Shown here in pieces: positions 17,276 to 26,035 of a DNA stretch of 64,000 nt (its first letter is position 1; each line of letters starts with the position of its first letter). Made by a program: the position numbers and the translations under genes. The stretch comes from Methylobacterium isbiliense (GTDB lineage: Bacteria > Pseudomonadota > Alphaproteobacteria > Rhizobiales > Beijerinckiaceae): NCBI RefSeq assembly GCF_022179325.1, contig NZ_BPQQ01000022.1:124001-188000 (forward strand). The letters are read 5' to 3'. The notes below the pieces were generated by a model. It was given only the letters and a program-made list of their open reading frames with translations. It ran no database searches and was not told where the DNA came from.

Positions 17276-20200
17276 ATGATCACGCCGCGCGGGCGACCGC
17301 TGTCGCGCTACATCTCGGGCGTCGTCGGTGCGGTCCTGTTTCCCTGTCTCCTGATCATCGGTCTGCTCGGGCACCAGTGGGTGACCGAGGCGCAGGGGCG
17401 CCTGGAAGATCGCACTGCGGCCTTTGCGGCCCGGGTGCTCGCCGACGTCGATACGTTCCTGACGAGTCAGATCGCGATGCTGCAGGCCCTGGCCACCTCG
17501 CCGGCCCTCGATGCCGGCGATGTCAGGCAATTCGATCGACAGGCCCGTCATCTCGCGGCCCTGCAGAACATCGACGTCATCCTGCGTGACCGAAACGACC
17601 AACAGGTCGTCAACACCCGTCTCCCGTTCGGCACCCCCTTGTCCCGGAACAGCCTGCCGACGGATGCGGTTGTCCTGAAGACGCGGCTGCCGGCGGTTTC
17701 GGATTTCGTCCGAGGTCCGCTGACGGGCAATCCGCTCGTGGTCGTATCGGTGCCGGTCCTCCGCAACGGCGAGGTCGTCTACTTTCTGAACGCAAGCATC
17801 CCGGTGGATGTCATCGGTGATCTGCTGAAGAAGGCCGGCATCGTCGCGCCATACTCGGGTTCCGTGACCGACCGGCGCGGCATCATCATCGCCCGGTCGC
17901 TCAACACGGAGACGACGGCGGGGAAACCTCTTCCGGGCTTCGGCGACGTCACCGGCTCCGAAGGGACGTGGTCCGGTCGCAACCCTCTCGGCGTCGCCGT
18001 CTTCGCCACGTTCAAGCGCTCGACGCTGTCGGGCTGGCTGATCAGCATCGGGATCGAGAGCGCGGCCCTCCAGGAGCCGCTGAACGCCTCGTTGCGGGTG
18101 ATCATCCCGATCATCCTCGCCCTCGTCTACGTCGCCCTGGCGCTGGCGGCCATCGTCAGGCGGCAGATCCTCGAGGCGCATCGCAGCCTCGTCGCCGCCG
18201 CCCGGGCCGTCGGCGACGGGCGCGAGACCGCGGGGGTGACCACGGCCGTCCGGGAGGTCACCGAGATCGGGGCCACGCTCGCCGCCGCCTCGGTGAAGCT
18301 GCGGCAACAGGCCGACGATCTCCAGGCCGCCAACCGGGATCTCGAAAGCCGCGTGGCCGCCCGCACCCGCGAGCTGGCCGAACAGCAGGCGCTGCTGAGC
18401 GCCACGCTCGACAACATGGACCAGGGCCTGATCCTGGTGGACCGGGACCGCCGGGCCAAGGTGGTCAGCCAACGCGCCGTCGCGCTGCTCGACCTCGACC
18501 CGGACATGGTCCGGGATCAGCCGACCAGCGACGAGATCATCGCCTACCAGATCCGCAAGGGCGAGTTCGCGCTGGCCAGCGACGCCATGCGGGCGGTCAT
18601 CTCCGCGGAGGGGATCGACGGGCGGCGCACGCATGTCTACGAGCGCACGCGCCCGAACGGCAGGGTGCTGGAGATCCGCACCGTGCCGTTGCCCGACGGC
18701 AGCGCGGTGCGCACCTACACCGACATCACCGCGCGCAAGGAGATCGAGCAGGCGCTCGAAGAGAGCCGGCAGCGGGCGGAGCGTGCCCTGGCCCAGGCGG
18801 AGGCGGCCAGCCTGGCCAAGGGCGAGTTCCTGGCCACCATGAGTCACGAGATCCGCACGCCCCTTCACGGCGCGCTGGGCCATGCCGACCTGCTGCTCCG
18901 GGAGGGCGGCCTCAGCGAACGCCAGCGCCACCACGCCGAACGCATACAGTGCGCCGGGCAGGCGCTGCTGACGGTCGTCAACGACGTTCTGGACTTCTCG
19001 AAGATCGAGGCGGGCCAGATCGACCTCGATCCCCAGCCCTTCGCCCCCGAGGCGCTGATCGAGGAGGCCGTGGGGATCGTGCGATCGGCGGCCGACGCCA
19101 AGCACCTCAGCCTCGCGGTCCGGATCGATCCCACCGGCCCGGGCCGCGTCGTGGGCGACCCGGACCGCCTGCGGCAGGTGCTGCTCAACCTGCTCAACAA
19201 CGCCATCAAGTTCACGGCCGCCGGTGGCGTGACGCTCACGCTCTCGGCCGAGCCCCGGCCGGCCCGGGCCTGCCGGATCCGGGTCTGCGTGAGCGACACC
19301 GGGATCGGCATCGCACCAGAGAAGCGTGCGCGCCTGTTCCAGCGCTTCAGCCAGGTCGACGGCTCGATCCGGCGCGAATACGGCGGCACGGGGCTCGGGC
19401 TGGCCATCAGCCGGCGGCTGATCGAGGCGATGGGCGGCCAGATCGGCGTCGAGAGCCTCCCGGGCGAGGGATCGACCTTCTGGTTCGAGGTCGTGCTGCC
19501 GCGTGCCGTGGGCGGGCGCGAGGATCCGGCCGGGGCCGACGGGGGGCAGGCCGCTCCCTTGCGCCCCGCCCGCGTTCTCCTGGCCGACGACAATGCAATC
19601 AACCAGGACATCGCGCGCGCGATGCTGGAGGCGGCGGGACACGCCGTCGACGTCGTCGGCGACGGTGAGGAGGCCATCCAGGCGGTGCGGGCCGGCCGCT
19701 ACGATCTCGTGCTGATGGACGTGCAGATGGCGGGCGTGGACGGGCTCACGGCCACGCGGCGCATTCGGGCGCTTGACCACCCGGCCGCGCGCCTGCCGAT
19801 CATCGCCATGACGGCCAACGTGCTGCCGCAGCAGGTGGCGCAGTTCCTCACGGCGGGCATGGACGGCCATCTCGGCAAGCCGTTCCGCCGCCAGGATCTG
19901 CTCGCCGTCGTGGCCCACTGGTCGCGGGCCGGGCGGCCGGAGGTGCCGGGGGCGTTCCCGGTCGCTGACCCGTGGAACGGGCCGGTGCTGGATCGGACCG
20001 TCTACGAGGAGATGCTCGGCGCGGCCGGTCGCGAGGCGATGCTCGGGCTGCTGGTGAGGCTGGCGGCCGACCTGCGCTCGCGCTTCGGGCCGTCGAACGG
20101 GCGGGAGCGTCTGGCAGCGGACGCGCACGCGACCGCGTCGGCGGCGGGTCAGCTCGGGTTCACGCGCCTGTCCGATCTCTGCCGCGACCTGGAGCAGGCC

Positions 20201-20299
20201 TGTGCCACGCAGCGGGATCTCGCCGTCCTTCTCACCAGGGTGTCCGCGCTCCGCGACGAGGTTCTGACCGAGATCGCGCAGCTGAGCGCCGCGGCCTGA
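17276..20299 (+). CDS. Membrane hybrid histidine kinase (sensor-PAS-HisKA-HATPase-REC-Hpt)
   Basis: The 1007-residue product has a membrane helix at about 10-30, a periplasmic sensor of about 240 residues with a Cache-like pattern, and a second helix near 275-297. A coiled segment, a PAS domain (TLDNMDQGLILVDRD) and the kinase core follow: phosphorylated His524 in MSHEIRTPLHG, the N box NLLNNAIKF, and G boxes DTGIGI and GGTGLGL. Receiver Asp815 is in LVLMDVQMAG, and a C-terminal Hpt-like domain has His951 in DAHATASAAGQLGF. A full phosphorelay is therefore held in one protein. No response regulator is adjacent. The ATG at 17276 is chosen because it places the first helix near the N-terminus. 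Confidence 0.92.
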   Translation: MITPRGRPLSRYISGVVGAVLFPCLLIIGLLGHQWVTEAQGRLEDRTAAFAARVLADVDTFLTSQIAMLQALATSPALDAGDVRQFDRQARHLAALQNIDVILRDRNDQQVVNTRLPFGTPLSRNSLPTDAVVLKTRLPAVSDFVRGPLTGNPLVVVSVPVLRNGEVVYFLNASIPVDVIGDLLKKAGIVAPYSGSVTDRRGIIIARSLNTETTAGKPLPGFGDVTGSEGTWSGRNPLGVAVFATFKRSTLSGWLISIGIESAALQEPLNASLRVIIPIILALVYVALALAAIVRRQILEAHRSLVAAARAVGDGRETAGVTTAVREVTEIGATLAAASVKLRQQADDLQAANRDLESRVAARTRELAEQQALLSATLDNMDQGLILVDRDRRAKVVSQRAVALLDLDPDMVRDQPTSDEIIAYQIRKGEFALASDAMRAVISAEGIDGRRTHVYERTRPNGRVLEIRTVPLPDGSAVRTYTDITARKEIEQALEESRQRAERALAQAEAASLAKGEFLATMSHEIRTPLHGALGHADLLLREGGLSERQRHHAERIQCAGQALLTVVNDVLDFSKIEAGQIDLDPQPFAPEALIEEAVGIVRSAADAKHLSLAVRIDPTGPGRVVGDPDRLRQVLLNLLNNAIKFTAAGGVTLTLSAEPRPARACRIRVCVSDTGIGIAPEKRARLFQRFSQVDGSIRREYGGTGLGLAISRRLIEAMGGQIGVESLPGEGSTFWFEVVLPRAVGGREDPAGADGGQAAPLRPARVLLADDNAINQDIARAMLEAAGHAVDVVGDGEEAIQAVRAGRYDLVLMDVQMAGVDGLTATRRIRALDHPAARLPIIAMTANVLPQQVAQFLTAGMDGHLGKPFRRQDLLAVVAHWSRAGRPEVPGAFPVADPWNGPVLDRTVYEEMLGAAGREAMLGLLVRLAADLRSRFGPSNGRERLAADAHATASAAGQLGFTRLSDLCRDLEQACATQRDLAVLLTRVSALRDEVLTEIAQLSAAA

Positions 20300-20305
20300 T
20301 CCGGC

Positions 20306-20323
20306 GCCCCGCCGCAGCGGGGC
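20306..20323 (+). terminator. Hairpin after the hybrid kinase
   Basis: GCCCCGC-CGCA-GCGGGGC forms a perfect 7-bp stem seven bases after the kinase stop, flanked by further CCGG complementarity. There is no T tract, so it is a weak intrinsic terminator at best. Confidence 0.4.
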
Positions 20324-20380
20324 CGGCACTGCCCTTCGCGGAGGATCCGCGACCGCGGCCGGAGGGCACACCCGATGCCC

Positions 20381-20464
20381 CGCCCGCCTCACGTCGCCCA
20401 TGTCCTGATCAGCCGGCCCGCCTCCGCCGCCTCCGGCTGCGACAGCGAGACCGGACGAGGCCCG
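20381..20464 (-). repeat. Copy A of an 84-bp duplicated segment (broken end of a small gene)
   Basis: This segment is about 90 per cent identical to 22699-22782. Read on the minus strand, both copies encode the same C-terminus, here PRPVSLSQPEAAEAGRLIR followed by TWAT and a stop. In this copy nothing upstream looks like a gene start, so it is a truncated remnant. The rest of the 297-bp space up to the TctC gene shows no other coding sequence. The two copies flank the TctC-LysR gene pair. Confidence 0.7.
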
Positions 20465-20596
20465 CCGGCGGAGTGAGCGCGCCCGACCAACCGATCTGGC
20501 GCAGGATGCCGAGGCGCGCGGCGCGTGCCGGACGGATGTCGTCGCGCGGATCCCGCCGCCGGACGAGCACTCTCCCGCCCGCAGGGACCGGCATCG

Positions 20597-21574
20597 CTAT
20601 CGGTCGGCCAACTTGGCCTCCCTGACCACACGGGCATATCTCTGCGTCTCGGCCGCCAGGAAGGCCGCGAACGCCGCTGCACTGCCCGGCAGGACGATTC
20701 CGCCGCGCTCCTCGATCCGCGTGCGCAGCTCCGCATCGTCCAAGCCCGCGTTGACGGCCGCGTTGAGGGCCTCGACGATGGCCGCGTCGATCCCCGACGG
20801 CGCGACGAGACCGAACCAGGATCCCGCCTCGTAGCCCGGCAGAACCTCCGCCACCGACGGCACGCCCGGCAGCGCCCGCGAGCGCTCGGGCGTGGTCACC
20901 GCGAGCGGGACCAGCCGCCCGCCTCTGATGTGCTCGATCGAGGACGGCATCGGGTCGAACATCAGGTCCACCCGTTCGGCAAGCAGGTCGGCCAAGGCCG
21001 GTGCCGAGCCGGCATACGGCACGAGCGTGAGGTCGACGCCCGCCATCATCCGGAACAACTCGATCCCAACGTGCTGCGGGGTGCCCCTGCCGGCATAGCC
21101 TACCCTGAGCCGGCCGGGCGCGGCCCGAGCGCGCTCCACCAATTCGGAAACGGTTCTGATCCCCAGCGACGGGTGAGCCTCCACGATGAGAGGCACACGG
21201 TAGAGACCGGCGATCGGCGTGATCTCGCGCCCGAAGTCGAAGTCCAGATCGCGGAAGAGCATGGTGTTGATGACGTTCACCGGTCCGCAGACCAAGAGGG
21301 TGTGGCCGTCCGGCGCTGACCGAAGAACCTGCCGAGTGGCGCGGTTGCCGCTCTCGCCGGGTTCGTTTCCGACCGTGAAGGGCTGCCCGAGTCTGCGCGA
21401 CAGGAAGGCCGCGATGGAGCGTCCGGCGATGTCGACGGGACCGCCGGTCGGGAAGCCGACCACGAGCCTAACGGGTCCTTGCGGGTAGGCCCCGGCCCAG
21501 CCGAGCGACGATGTGAGCGAGGCGGCAAAGGCGGCTCCCCCGCCCGCCAGCAACTGGCGACGGCTGATGATCAT
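20597..21574 (-). CDS. TctC-type tripartite tricarboxylate transporter receptor
   Basis: This 325-residue exported solute receptor of the Bug/TctC family has a Tat leader (ISRRQLLAGGGAAFAAS). Family motifs follow: GPVRLVVGFPTGGPVDIAGR, NEPGESGNRATRQVLRSAPDGHTLL, LRVGYAGRGTPQHVGIELF and LAVTTPERSRALPGVPSVAEV. The start at 21574 leaves a normal intergenic region toward the divergent LysR gene; the frame could extend to 21607. No TctA or TctB membrane gene is nearby, which is common for this over-represented receptor family. The ligand is unknown, probably a carboxylate. Confidence 0.92.
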   Translation of the reverse strand: MIISRRQLLAGGGAAFAASLTSSLGWAGAYPQGPVRLVVGFPTGGPVDIAGRSIAAFLSRRLGQPFTVGNEPGESGNRATRQVLRSAPDGHTLLVCGPVNVINTMLFRDLDFDFGREITPIAGLYRVPLIVEAHPSLGIRTVSELVERARAAPGRLRVGYAGRGTPQHVGIELFRMMAGVDLTLVPYAGSAPALADLLAERVDLMFDPMPSSIEHIRGGRLVPLAVTTPERSRALPGVPSVAEVLPGYEAGSWFGLVAPSGIDAAIVEALNAAVNAGLDDAELRTRIEERGGIVLPGSAAAFAAFLAAETQRYARVVREAKLADR

Positions 21575-21632
21575 GGCGCTGACTTTCGGGTTGTCGATAT
21601 GAATCAAGTCTAGCCAGCCGCTGAACCGCGAG

Positions 21633-21643
21633 CCATACTATGG
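21633..21643. promoter_or_regulatory. Candidate LysR-type operator between tctC and lysR
   Basis: CCATA-C-TATGG is a perfect 11-bp palindrome in the divergent region. It resembles the AT-rich dyads bound by LysR regulators next to their own genes. It overlaps the upstream alternative ATG of the LysR gene (21640), which favours the downstream GTG start at 21679. Confidence 0.45.
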
Positions 21644-21678
21644 AAGAGGCGCGATCGATACTTGCAGGATATGCCGCC

Positions 21679-22620
21679 GTGGAGCTTCGGCACTTGCGCT
21701 ACCTGCTCGCTGTCGCCGAGGAGGGGCACATCACTCGGGCGGCCGAGCGGCTCGGCATGCAGCAGCCGCCGCTCAGCCAGCAGATCCGCAAGCTCGAAAG
21801 CGAACTCGGCGTACAGCTGCTTCGGCGATTGTCGCGCGGCGTCGAACTGACCGAAGCGGGCGCGGTGTTCGTGCAGGATGCGCGCAGCCTCCTCGCGCAA
21901 CTCGACCGGACCCGCGAGCGGGTCCGCCGCACGGCGCGCGGCGAGGAAGGGCGGCTCTGCGTGGGCGTGGCGCCCACCGCGCCTTTCCATCCGCTGGTGC
22001 CGCGCATCATCCGGGCCTACCGGGAAGCCTACCCCTTGGTCGCCGTCACCCTTGAGGAGGGCCTGAGCCACGAGGTGACAGTGCGCCTCATGGACGACCA
22101 GATGGATGTCGCCTTCGTCCGCGCCTCCCGCCCGCACGCCGACGGGCTCGTCGTCACGCCGCTCCTCGAGGAGGGCATGCTCGCGGCGCTCCCGGTCGGG
22201 CACCCCCTGGCCGAGGAAGGGCGGCACCTCGGTCTGGACCTCGCGCGGCTGGCCGACGACCCGTTCATCCTGTTCGGTCCGCCCGGGACCGGACTGCACG
22301 ACGAGACGGTGGCTGCCTGCCGCGCGTGCGGTTTCAGTCCGCGCATCGGCCAGCCGGCCCCACGCATCACGACGACGCTGGGCCTTGTCGCCGCTGGTCT
22401 GGGGGTCGCACTCGTGCCGGCGTCCTTGCGCAATCTGCGCATGGACGGCCTGACCTTCTGCAGCCTGCTCGGCTCGGCGCAGCCGAAGGCGTTCCTGGGG
22501 CTGGCGCACCGCAAGGGTGACCCGGCACCGTCCCTCCTGCATTTCCGCCGTTTGGCGGAGCAGTCGTCGGCGGCCTTCCGGGATGCCTCTCTGCCTGACG
22601 CCTTCGATGGCTCGCTGTGA
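21679..22620 (+). CDS. LysR-family transcriptional regulator
   Basis: The 313-residue regulator has an N-terminal winged helix-turn-helix (VELRHLRYLLAVAEEGHITR, then GMQQPPLSQQIRKLESELG and LSRGVELTEAGAVF) and a LysR substrate-binding domain (LCVGVAPTAPFHPLVPRI, LMDDQMDVAFVRA, ITTTLGLVAAGLGVALVP). The GTG at 21679 gives the canonical LysR N-terminus; an in-frame ATG at 21640 would add 13 residues. It is divergent from the TctC gene, the usual arrangement for a LysR protein controlling its neighbour. The co-inducer is probably related to the ligand of that receptor, which is inference. Confidence 0.93.
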   Translation: MELRHLRYLLAVAEEGHITRAAERLGMQQPPLSQQIRKLESELGVQLLRRLSRGVELTEAGAVFVQDARSLLAQLDRTRERVRRTARGEEGRLCVGVAPTAPFHPLVPRIIRAYREAYPLVAVTLEEGLSHEVTVRLMDDQMDVAFVRASRPHADGLVVTPLLEEGMLAALPVGHPLAEEGRHLGLDLARLADDPFILFGPPGTGLHDETVAACRACGFSPRIGQPAPRITTTLGLVAAGLGVALVPASLRNLRMDGLTFCSLLGSAQPKAFLGLAHRKGDPAPSLLHFRRLAEQSSAAFRDASLPDAFDGSL

Positions 22621-22698
22621 GCATCGCGCGACGTGCGAAGCCGGACACCGGGGCGATGAAGCGCCGCCCTACCGGGCGGTCATCCGGCTCCCGACGCC

Positions 22699-22782
22699 CA
22701 CCCGCCTCACGCCGCCCATTTCCGGATCAGCCGGCCCGCCTCCGCCGCCTCCGGCTGCGACACCGAGACCGGGCGCGGCCCG
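22699..22782 (-). repeat. Copy B of the 84-bp duplicated segment
   Basis: This is the second copy of the segment at 20381-20464, about 90 per cent identical, in the same orientation. Here it forms the 3' end of an intact small open reading frame (22707-22850). The differences between copies keep the reading frame and stop and change few residues, so the segment appears to have been coding when it was copied. Confidence 0.7.
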
Positions 22783-22850
22783 CGGCCGTGGACCGTGATC
22801 GCGTCGAGCACGCACAGGAGAGCGAAGACGCAGCGGAGACGGCGGGGCAT
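22707..22850 (-). CDS. Possible 47-residue secreted or membrane small protein
   Basis: The frame begins MPRRLRCVFALLCVLDAI, a basic start followed by a hydrophobic run like a short signal peptide, and ends PEAAEAGRLIRKWAA. Its last 26 residues are repeated at 20381-20464 with the frame preserved, which argues that it is or was translated. It is divergent from rpoZ. I do not recognise the family. Confidence 0.45.
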   Translation of the reverse strand: MPRRLRCVFALLCVLDAITVHGRGPRPVSVSQPEAAEAGRLIRKWAA

Positions 22851-22932
22851 GATCCGACCTTGAGAACGGTCGGATCCTGCCGCGTCCGCGGCCCCGCCGC
22901 GGTGAGGCCGCGCACAGGGCGACGGCCGGTGC

Positions 22933-22961
22933 TTGTTGCGAAAAGTCGTCTCGTGTAGACA
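22933..22961 (+). promoter_or_regulatory. Candidate housekeeping promoter of rpoZ
   Basis: TTGTTG (22933-22938), a 17-bp spacer and TAGACA (22956-22961) lie 45-70 bp before the rpoZ start in a locally AT-richer stretch. The fit to the alphaproteobacterial housekeeping consensus is fair. Confidence 0.5.
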
Positions 22962-23005
22962 GGCACGATCCCGACACGCCGTCCGTACGAAGGAAGGAGC
23001 CGCGC

Positions 23006-23419
23006 ATGGCTCGCGTCACCGTTGAAGACTGCATCGACAAGGTCGAGAACAGGTTCGAACTCGTCCTGCTCGCCGGCCACCGCGCCCGGCTGCTGTCGTC
23101 CGGCGCGCCCCTCACCGTGGACCGCGATCGCGACAAGAACCCGGTCGTGGCCCTGCGCGAGATCGCCGAGACGACGATCACCCCGGACGACCTCAAGGAG
23201 CAGCTGATCCACTCGCTGCAGAAATACGTCGAGGTCGACGAGCCGGAGGCCGAGGCCGTGCCGCTGCTGTCGAGTTCGCCCGCCGCCGCCGCGGTGGCGC
23301 CCCAGGCCGCCGGCGGCGACGACGGCGACATCCAGTTCGACCGCATGAGCGAGGAGGACCTGCTGCGGGGCCTCGAGAACCTCGCGCCGCCGACCGAGAC
23401 GGACGACGAGGGCGACTGA
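23006..23419 (+). CDS. rpoZ: RNA polymerase omega subunit
   Basis: This 137-residue protein begins [30 protein letters not shown], the omega signature, with [29 protein letters not shown] after it. Omega helps assemble the core polymerase and forms part of a ppGpp site in proteobacteria. The acidic, alanine-rich tail (about residues 75-137) is typical of alphaproteobacteria. A GGAGG precedes the ATG. rsh follows in the same direction, linking the polymerase subunit with ppGpp metabolism as in many proteobacteria. Confidence 0.97.
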   Translation: MARVTVEDCIDKVENRFELVLLAGHRARLLSSGAPLTVDRDRDKNPVVALREIAETTITPDDLKEQLIHSLQKYVEVDEPEAEAVPLLSSSPAAAAVAPQAAGGDDGDIQFDRMSEEDLLRGLENLAPPTETDDEGD

Positions 23420-23447
23420 AGCCCCGGCGATCCCGCGACCTCTCCCG

Positions 23448-23473
23448 AGAACCCGGCCCCCGCGCCGGGTTCT
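23448..23473 (+). terminator. Terminator-like hairpin after rpoZ
   Basis: AGAACCCGGC and its exact complement GCCGGGTTCT form a 10-bp stem with a 6-nt loop, 28 bp after the rpoZ stop, followed by a weak T-rich stretch. The right arm overlaps the first unit of the adjoining tandem repeat. Confidence 0.65.
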
Positions 23474-23525
23474 TGCGTTTCGGGTTCTTGCGTTTCGGGT
23501 TCTTGCCTTTCGGGCTCTTGCGTTT
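23466..23525 (+). repeat. Four tandem 15-bp repeats downstream of rpoZ
   Basis: The unit CGGGTTCTTGCGTTT occurs four times in a row; copies 3 and 4 carry one change each. Every unit contains CGGGTTCT or a close variant, the right arm of the preceding terminator hairpin, so the left arm could pair with any of them. No gene is evident here; a minus-strand reading gives a repetitive peptide that I regard as noise. Confidence 0.8.
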
Positions 23526-23704
23526 CCGGCGGGGCTGATGTGCGGCGCTTGCGACGACAAGGGTCTGGCGCGGCGGCGCGATCCGCCCGATAGTCGGACC
23601 TCCCCTCCACCGCCGCGGTGCTGCTGCTGCTGCTGCGCGAGCCCGCGCAACTCCGCACGGCGCGTCCGACGACGGCGCGAGGGCGTCCAGGAGACCACCG
23701 GCGG

Positions 23705-25957
23705 ATGATGCGCCAGTACGAACTCGTCGAGCGGGTGAAGGCCTACAACCCCGCGGCCGACGAGGCGATGCTCAACCGGGCCTACGTGTACGCCATGCGG
23801 GCGCACGGAACCCAGAAGCGCGCCTCCGGCGACCTGTTCTTCGCCCACCCGCTCGAAGTCGCCGCCATCCTCACCGACCTGCGGGTCGACGACGCCACCA
23901 TCGTGGCCGCGGTGCTGCACGACACCGTCGAGGACACGGCCGCCACCCTGGACGAGATCAACCGCACCTTCTCGCCCGAGATCGGCACGCTCGTCGACGG
24001 CCTGACCAAGATCAAGCGCCTCGACCTCGTCTCGAAGCAGGCGGCGCAGGGCGAGAACTTCCGCAAGCTCCTGCTCGCGATCGCGGCGGACGTGCGGGTG
24101 CTGCTCGTCAAGCTGGCCGACCGGCTGCACAACATGCGCACCCTGCAGCACATGCCGCCGGAGAAGCGCGCCCGCATCGCCCAGGAGACCCTCGACATCT
24201 ACGCGCCGCTGGCGAGCCGCATGGGCATGCAGGAGCTGCGCGAGGAGCTGGAGGACCTCTCCTTCCGCAACCTCAAGCCCGACGTCTACGCGACGATCAG
24301 CAAGCGGCTCTCCGACCTCTCGGCCAAGAACGAGCGCCTCGTGGAGAGCATCGAGCGCGACCTCGTGCAGCGGCTGGCCGCCAAGGGCATCACGGCCGGC
24401 GTCACCGGGCGCCAGAAGCGGCCCTACTCCATCTGGAGCAAGATGGAGCGCAAGTCGGTCGCCTTCGAGCAGCTCTCCGACATCTTCGGCTTCCGGGTCG
24501 TGGTCGATTCCGTCGACACCTGCTACCGGACGCTCGGGGTCGTGCACACGACCTGGCCGATGGTGCCGGGGCGCTACAAGGACTACATCTCGACCCCGAA
24601 GCAGAACGACTACCGCTCGATCCACACCACGGTGATCGGGCCGAAGAGCCAGCGCGTCGAACTCCAGATCCGCACCCGCGAGATGGAGGACGTGGCCGAG
24701 TACGGCATCGCCGCCCACGCCCTCTACAAGGACGGCTCGCCCCACCTCGCCACCGAGAGCGGCGCCTACCAGTGGCTGCGGCGCACCATCGAGCTCCTGG
24801 CCGAGGGCGACAGCCCCGAGGAGTTCCTGGAGCACACCAAGCTCGAACTCTTCCAGGACCAGGTCTTCTGCTTCACCCCGAAGGGCCGGCTGATCGCCCT
24901 GCCGCGGGGCGCCACGCCGATCGACTTCGCCTATGCGGTCCACACCGAACTCGGCAACGCGGCGGTCGGCGCCAAGATCAACGGGCGCATCGCCCCGCTG
25001 CTGACCGAGCTGCAGAACGGCGACGAGGTCGAGATCGCGCGCGCCGACGGGCAGACCCCGCCCGCGGCCTGGGAATCCCTCGTCGTCACCGGCAAGGCGC
25101 GTGCCGCCATCCGGCGCGCCACCCGCTCGGCGGTGCGGCGGCAATATGCGGGGCTCGGGCGCCAGATCCTCGACCGCGCCTTCGAGCGCGCCGGCAAGAA
25201 TTTTTCCGACGAGAAGCTGCGCGGCGCCCTGCCCCGCCTCGCCCGCACCTCCACCGAGGACGTCTTCGCGGCGGTCGGCCGGGGCGAGATGTTCTCGGGC
25301 GACGTCGTGAAGGCGGTCTATCCCGACTACAAGGACGAGCGCCGCAGCCAGCCCGCCGCGACCGGGCCGCGGCCCCACGTCAACGGCGCGGGCCGGCTCT
25401 CCCTCGACAAGGACCAGACCGTGCGCCTCACCTGGCCGGGCAAGAGGCCGGACAAGGGGCCGGACAAGGGGTCGAAAGAGTCCGGCGAGGAGCGCGAGGG
25501 GGCCGAGGCGATCCCGATCCGCGGTCTCGACAGCGACCTGCCGGTGCGCTTCGCCCCCAACGGCGGCGCCGTGCCGGGCGACCGCATCGTCGGCATCCTC
25601 ACCCCCGGCGAGGGCGTCACCATCTATCCGATCCAGTCCCCCGCGCTCGCGGCCTTCGACAACGAGCCCGACCGCTGGCTCGACGTGCGCTGGGACGTGG
25701 ACGGCGCCCCCCATCAGCGCTTCCCGGCCCGGCTGGCGCTCCAGTCGATCAACGAGCCCGGCAGCTTCGCCCAGATCGCCCAGGTGATCGCCGACCACGA
25801 CGGCAACATCGACAACATCTCGATGAAGCGCCGCAGCCAGGACTTCACGGACGTGCTGATCGATCTCTCGGTCTGGGACCTGAAGCACCTCAACGCCATC
25901 GTGTCGGAACTGCGGGCCAAGCGCGTGGTGAGCCGCGTCGATCGGGTCAACGGGTGA
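23705..25957 (+). CDS. rsh: Bifunctional (p)ppGpp synthetase/hydrolase (Rsh)
   Basis: This 750-residue RelA/SpoT homologue is the single stringent-response enzyme typical of alphaproteobacteria. An HD hydrolase domain shows FAHPLEVAAILTDL and LHDTVEDT. The synthetase domain has KRPYSIWSKM, FGFRVVV and YKDYISTPKQNDYRSIHTT. TGS (FTPKGRLIALPRGATPIDFA), a zinc-finger/helical region and an ACT domain (INEPGSFAQIAQVIADHDG) follow. Both catalytic centres look intact. The ATG at 23705 has an AGGAG about ten bases upstream. A run of CTG triplets (from 23618) lies in the non-coding leader. Confidence 0.95.
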   Translation: MMRQYELVERVKAYNPAADEAMLNRAYVYAMRAHGTQKRASGDLFFAHPLEVAAILTDLRVDDATIVAAVLHDTVEDTAATLDEINRTFSPEIGTLVDGLTKIKRLDLVSKQAAQGENFRKLLLAIAADVRVLLVKLADRLHNMRTLQHMPPEKRARIAQETLDIYAPLASRMGMQELREELEDLSFRNLKPDVYATISKRLSDLSAKNERLVESIERDLVQRLAAKGITAGVTGRQKRPYSIWSKMERKSVAFEQLSDIFGFRVVVDSVDTCYRTLGVVHTTWPMVPGRYKDYISTPKQNDYRSIHTTVIGPKSQRVELQIRTREMEDVAEYGIAAHALYKDGSPHLATESGAYQWLRRTIELLAEGDSPEEFLEHTKLELFQDQVFCFTPKGRLIALPRGATPIDFAYAVHTELGNAAVGAKINGRIAPLLTELQNGDEVEIARADGQTPPAAWESLVVTGKARAAIRRATRSAVRRQYAGLGRQILDRAFERAGKNFSDEKLRGALPRLARTSTEDVFAAVGRGEMFSGDVVKAVYPDYKDERRSQPAATGPRPHVNGAGRLSLDKDQTVRLTWPGKRPDKGPDKGSKESGEEREGAEAIPIRGLDSDLPVRFAPNGGAVPGDRIVGILTPGEGVTIYPIQSPALAAFDNEPDRWLDVRWDVDGAPHQRFPARLALQSINEPGSFAQIAQVIADHDGNIDNISMKRRSQDFTDVLIDLSVWDLKHLNAIVSELRAKRVVSRVDRVNG

Positions 25958-26035
25958 GGAGCCCTGCCGCCGGTTGCGCCCGGGGCCGCCCGCTGCCACA
26001 AGCCCCGAACCCGTGAGCCGAGGATCCCCGCCCCG

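Noticed and set aside
17213-20401. Minus-strand open frame of 1062 codons opposite the hybrid kinase
   Set aside because: The plus strand has a complete, motif-rich kinase; the antisense frame is low-complexity noise.
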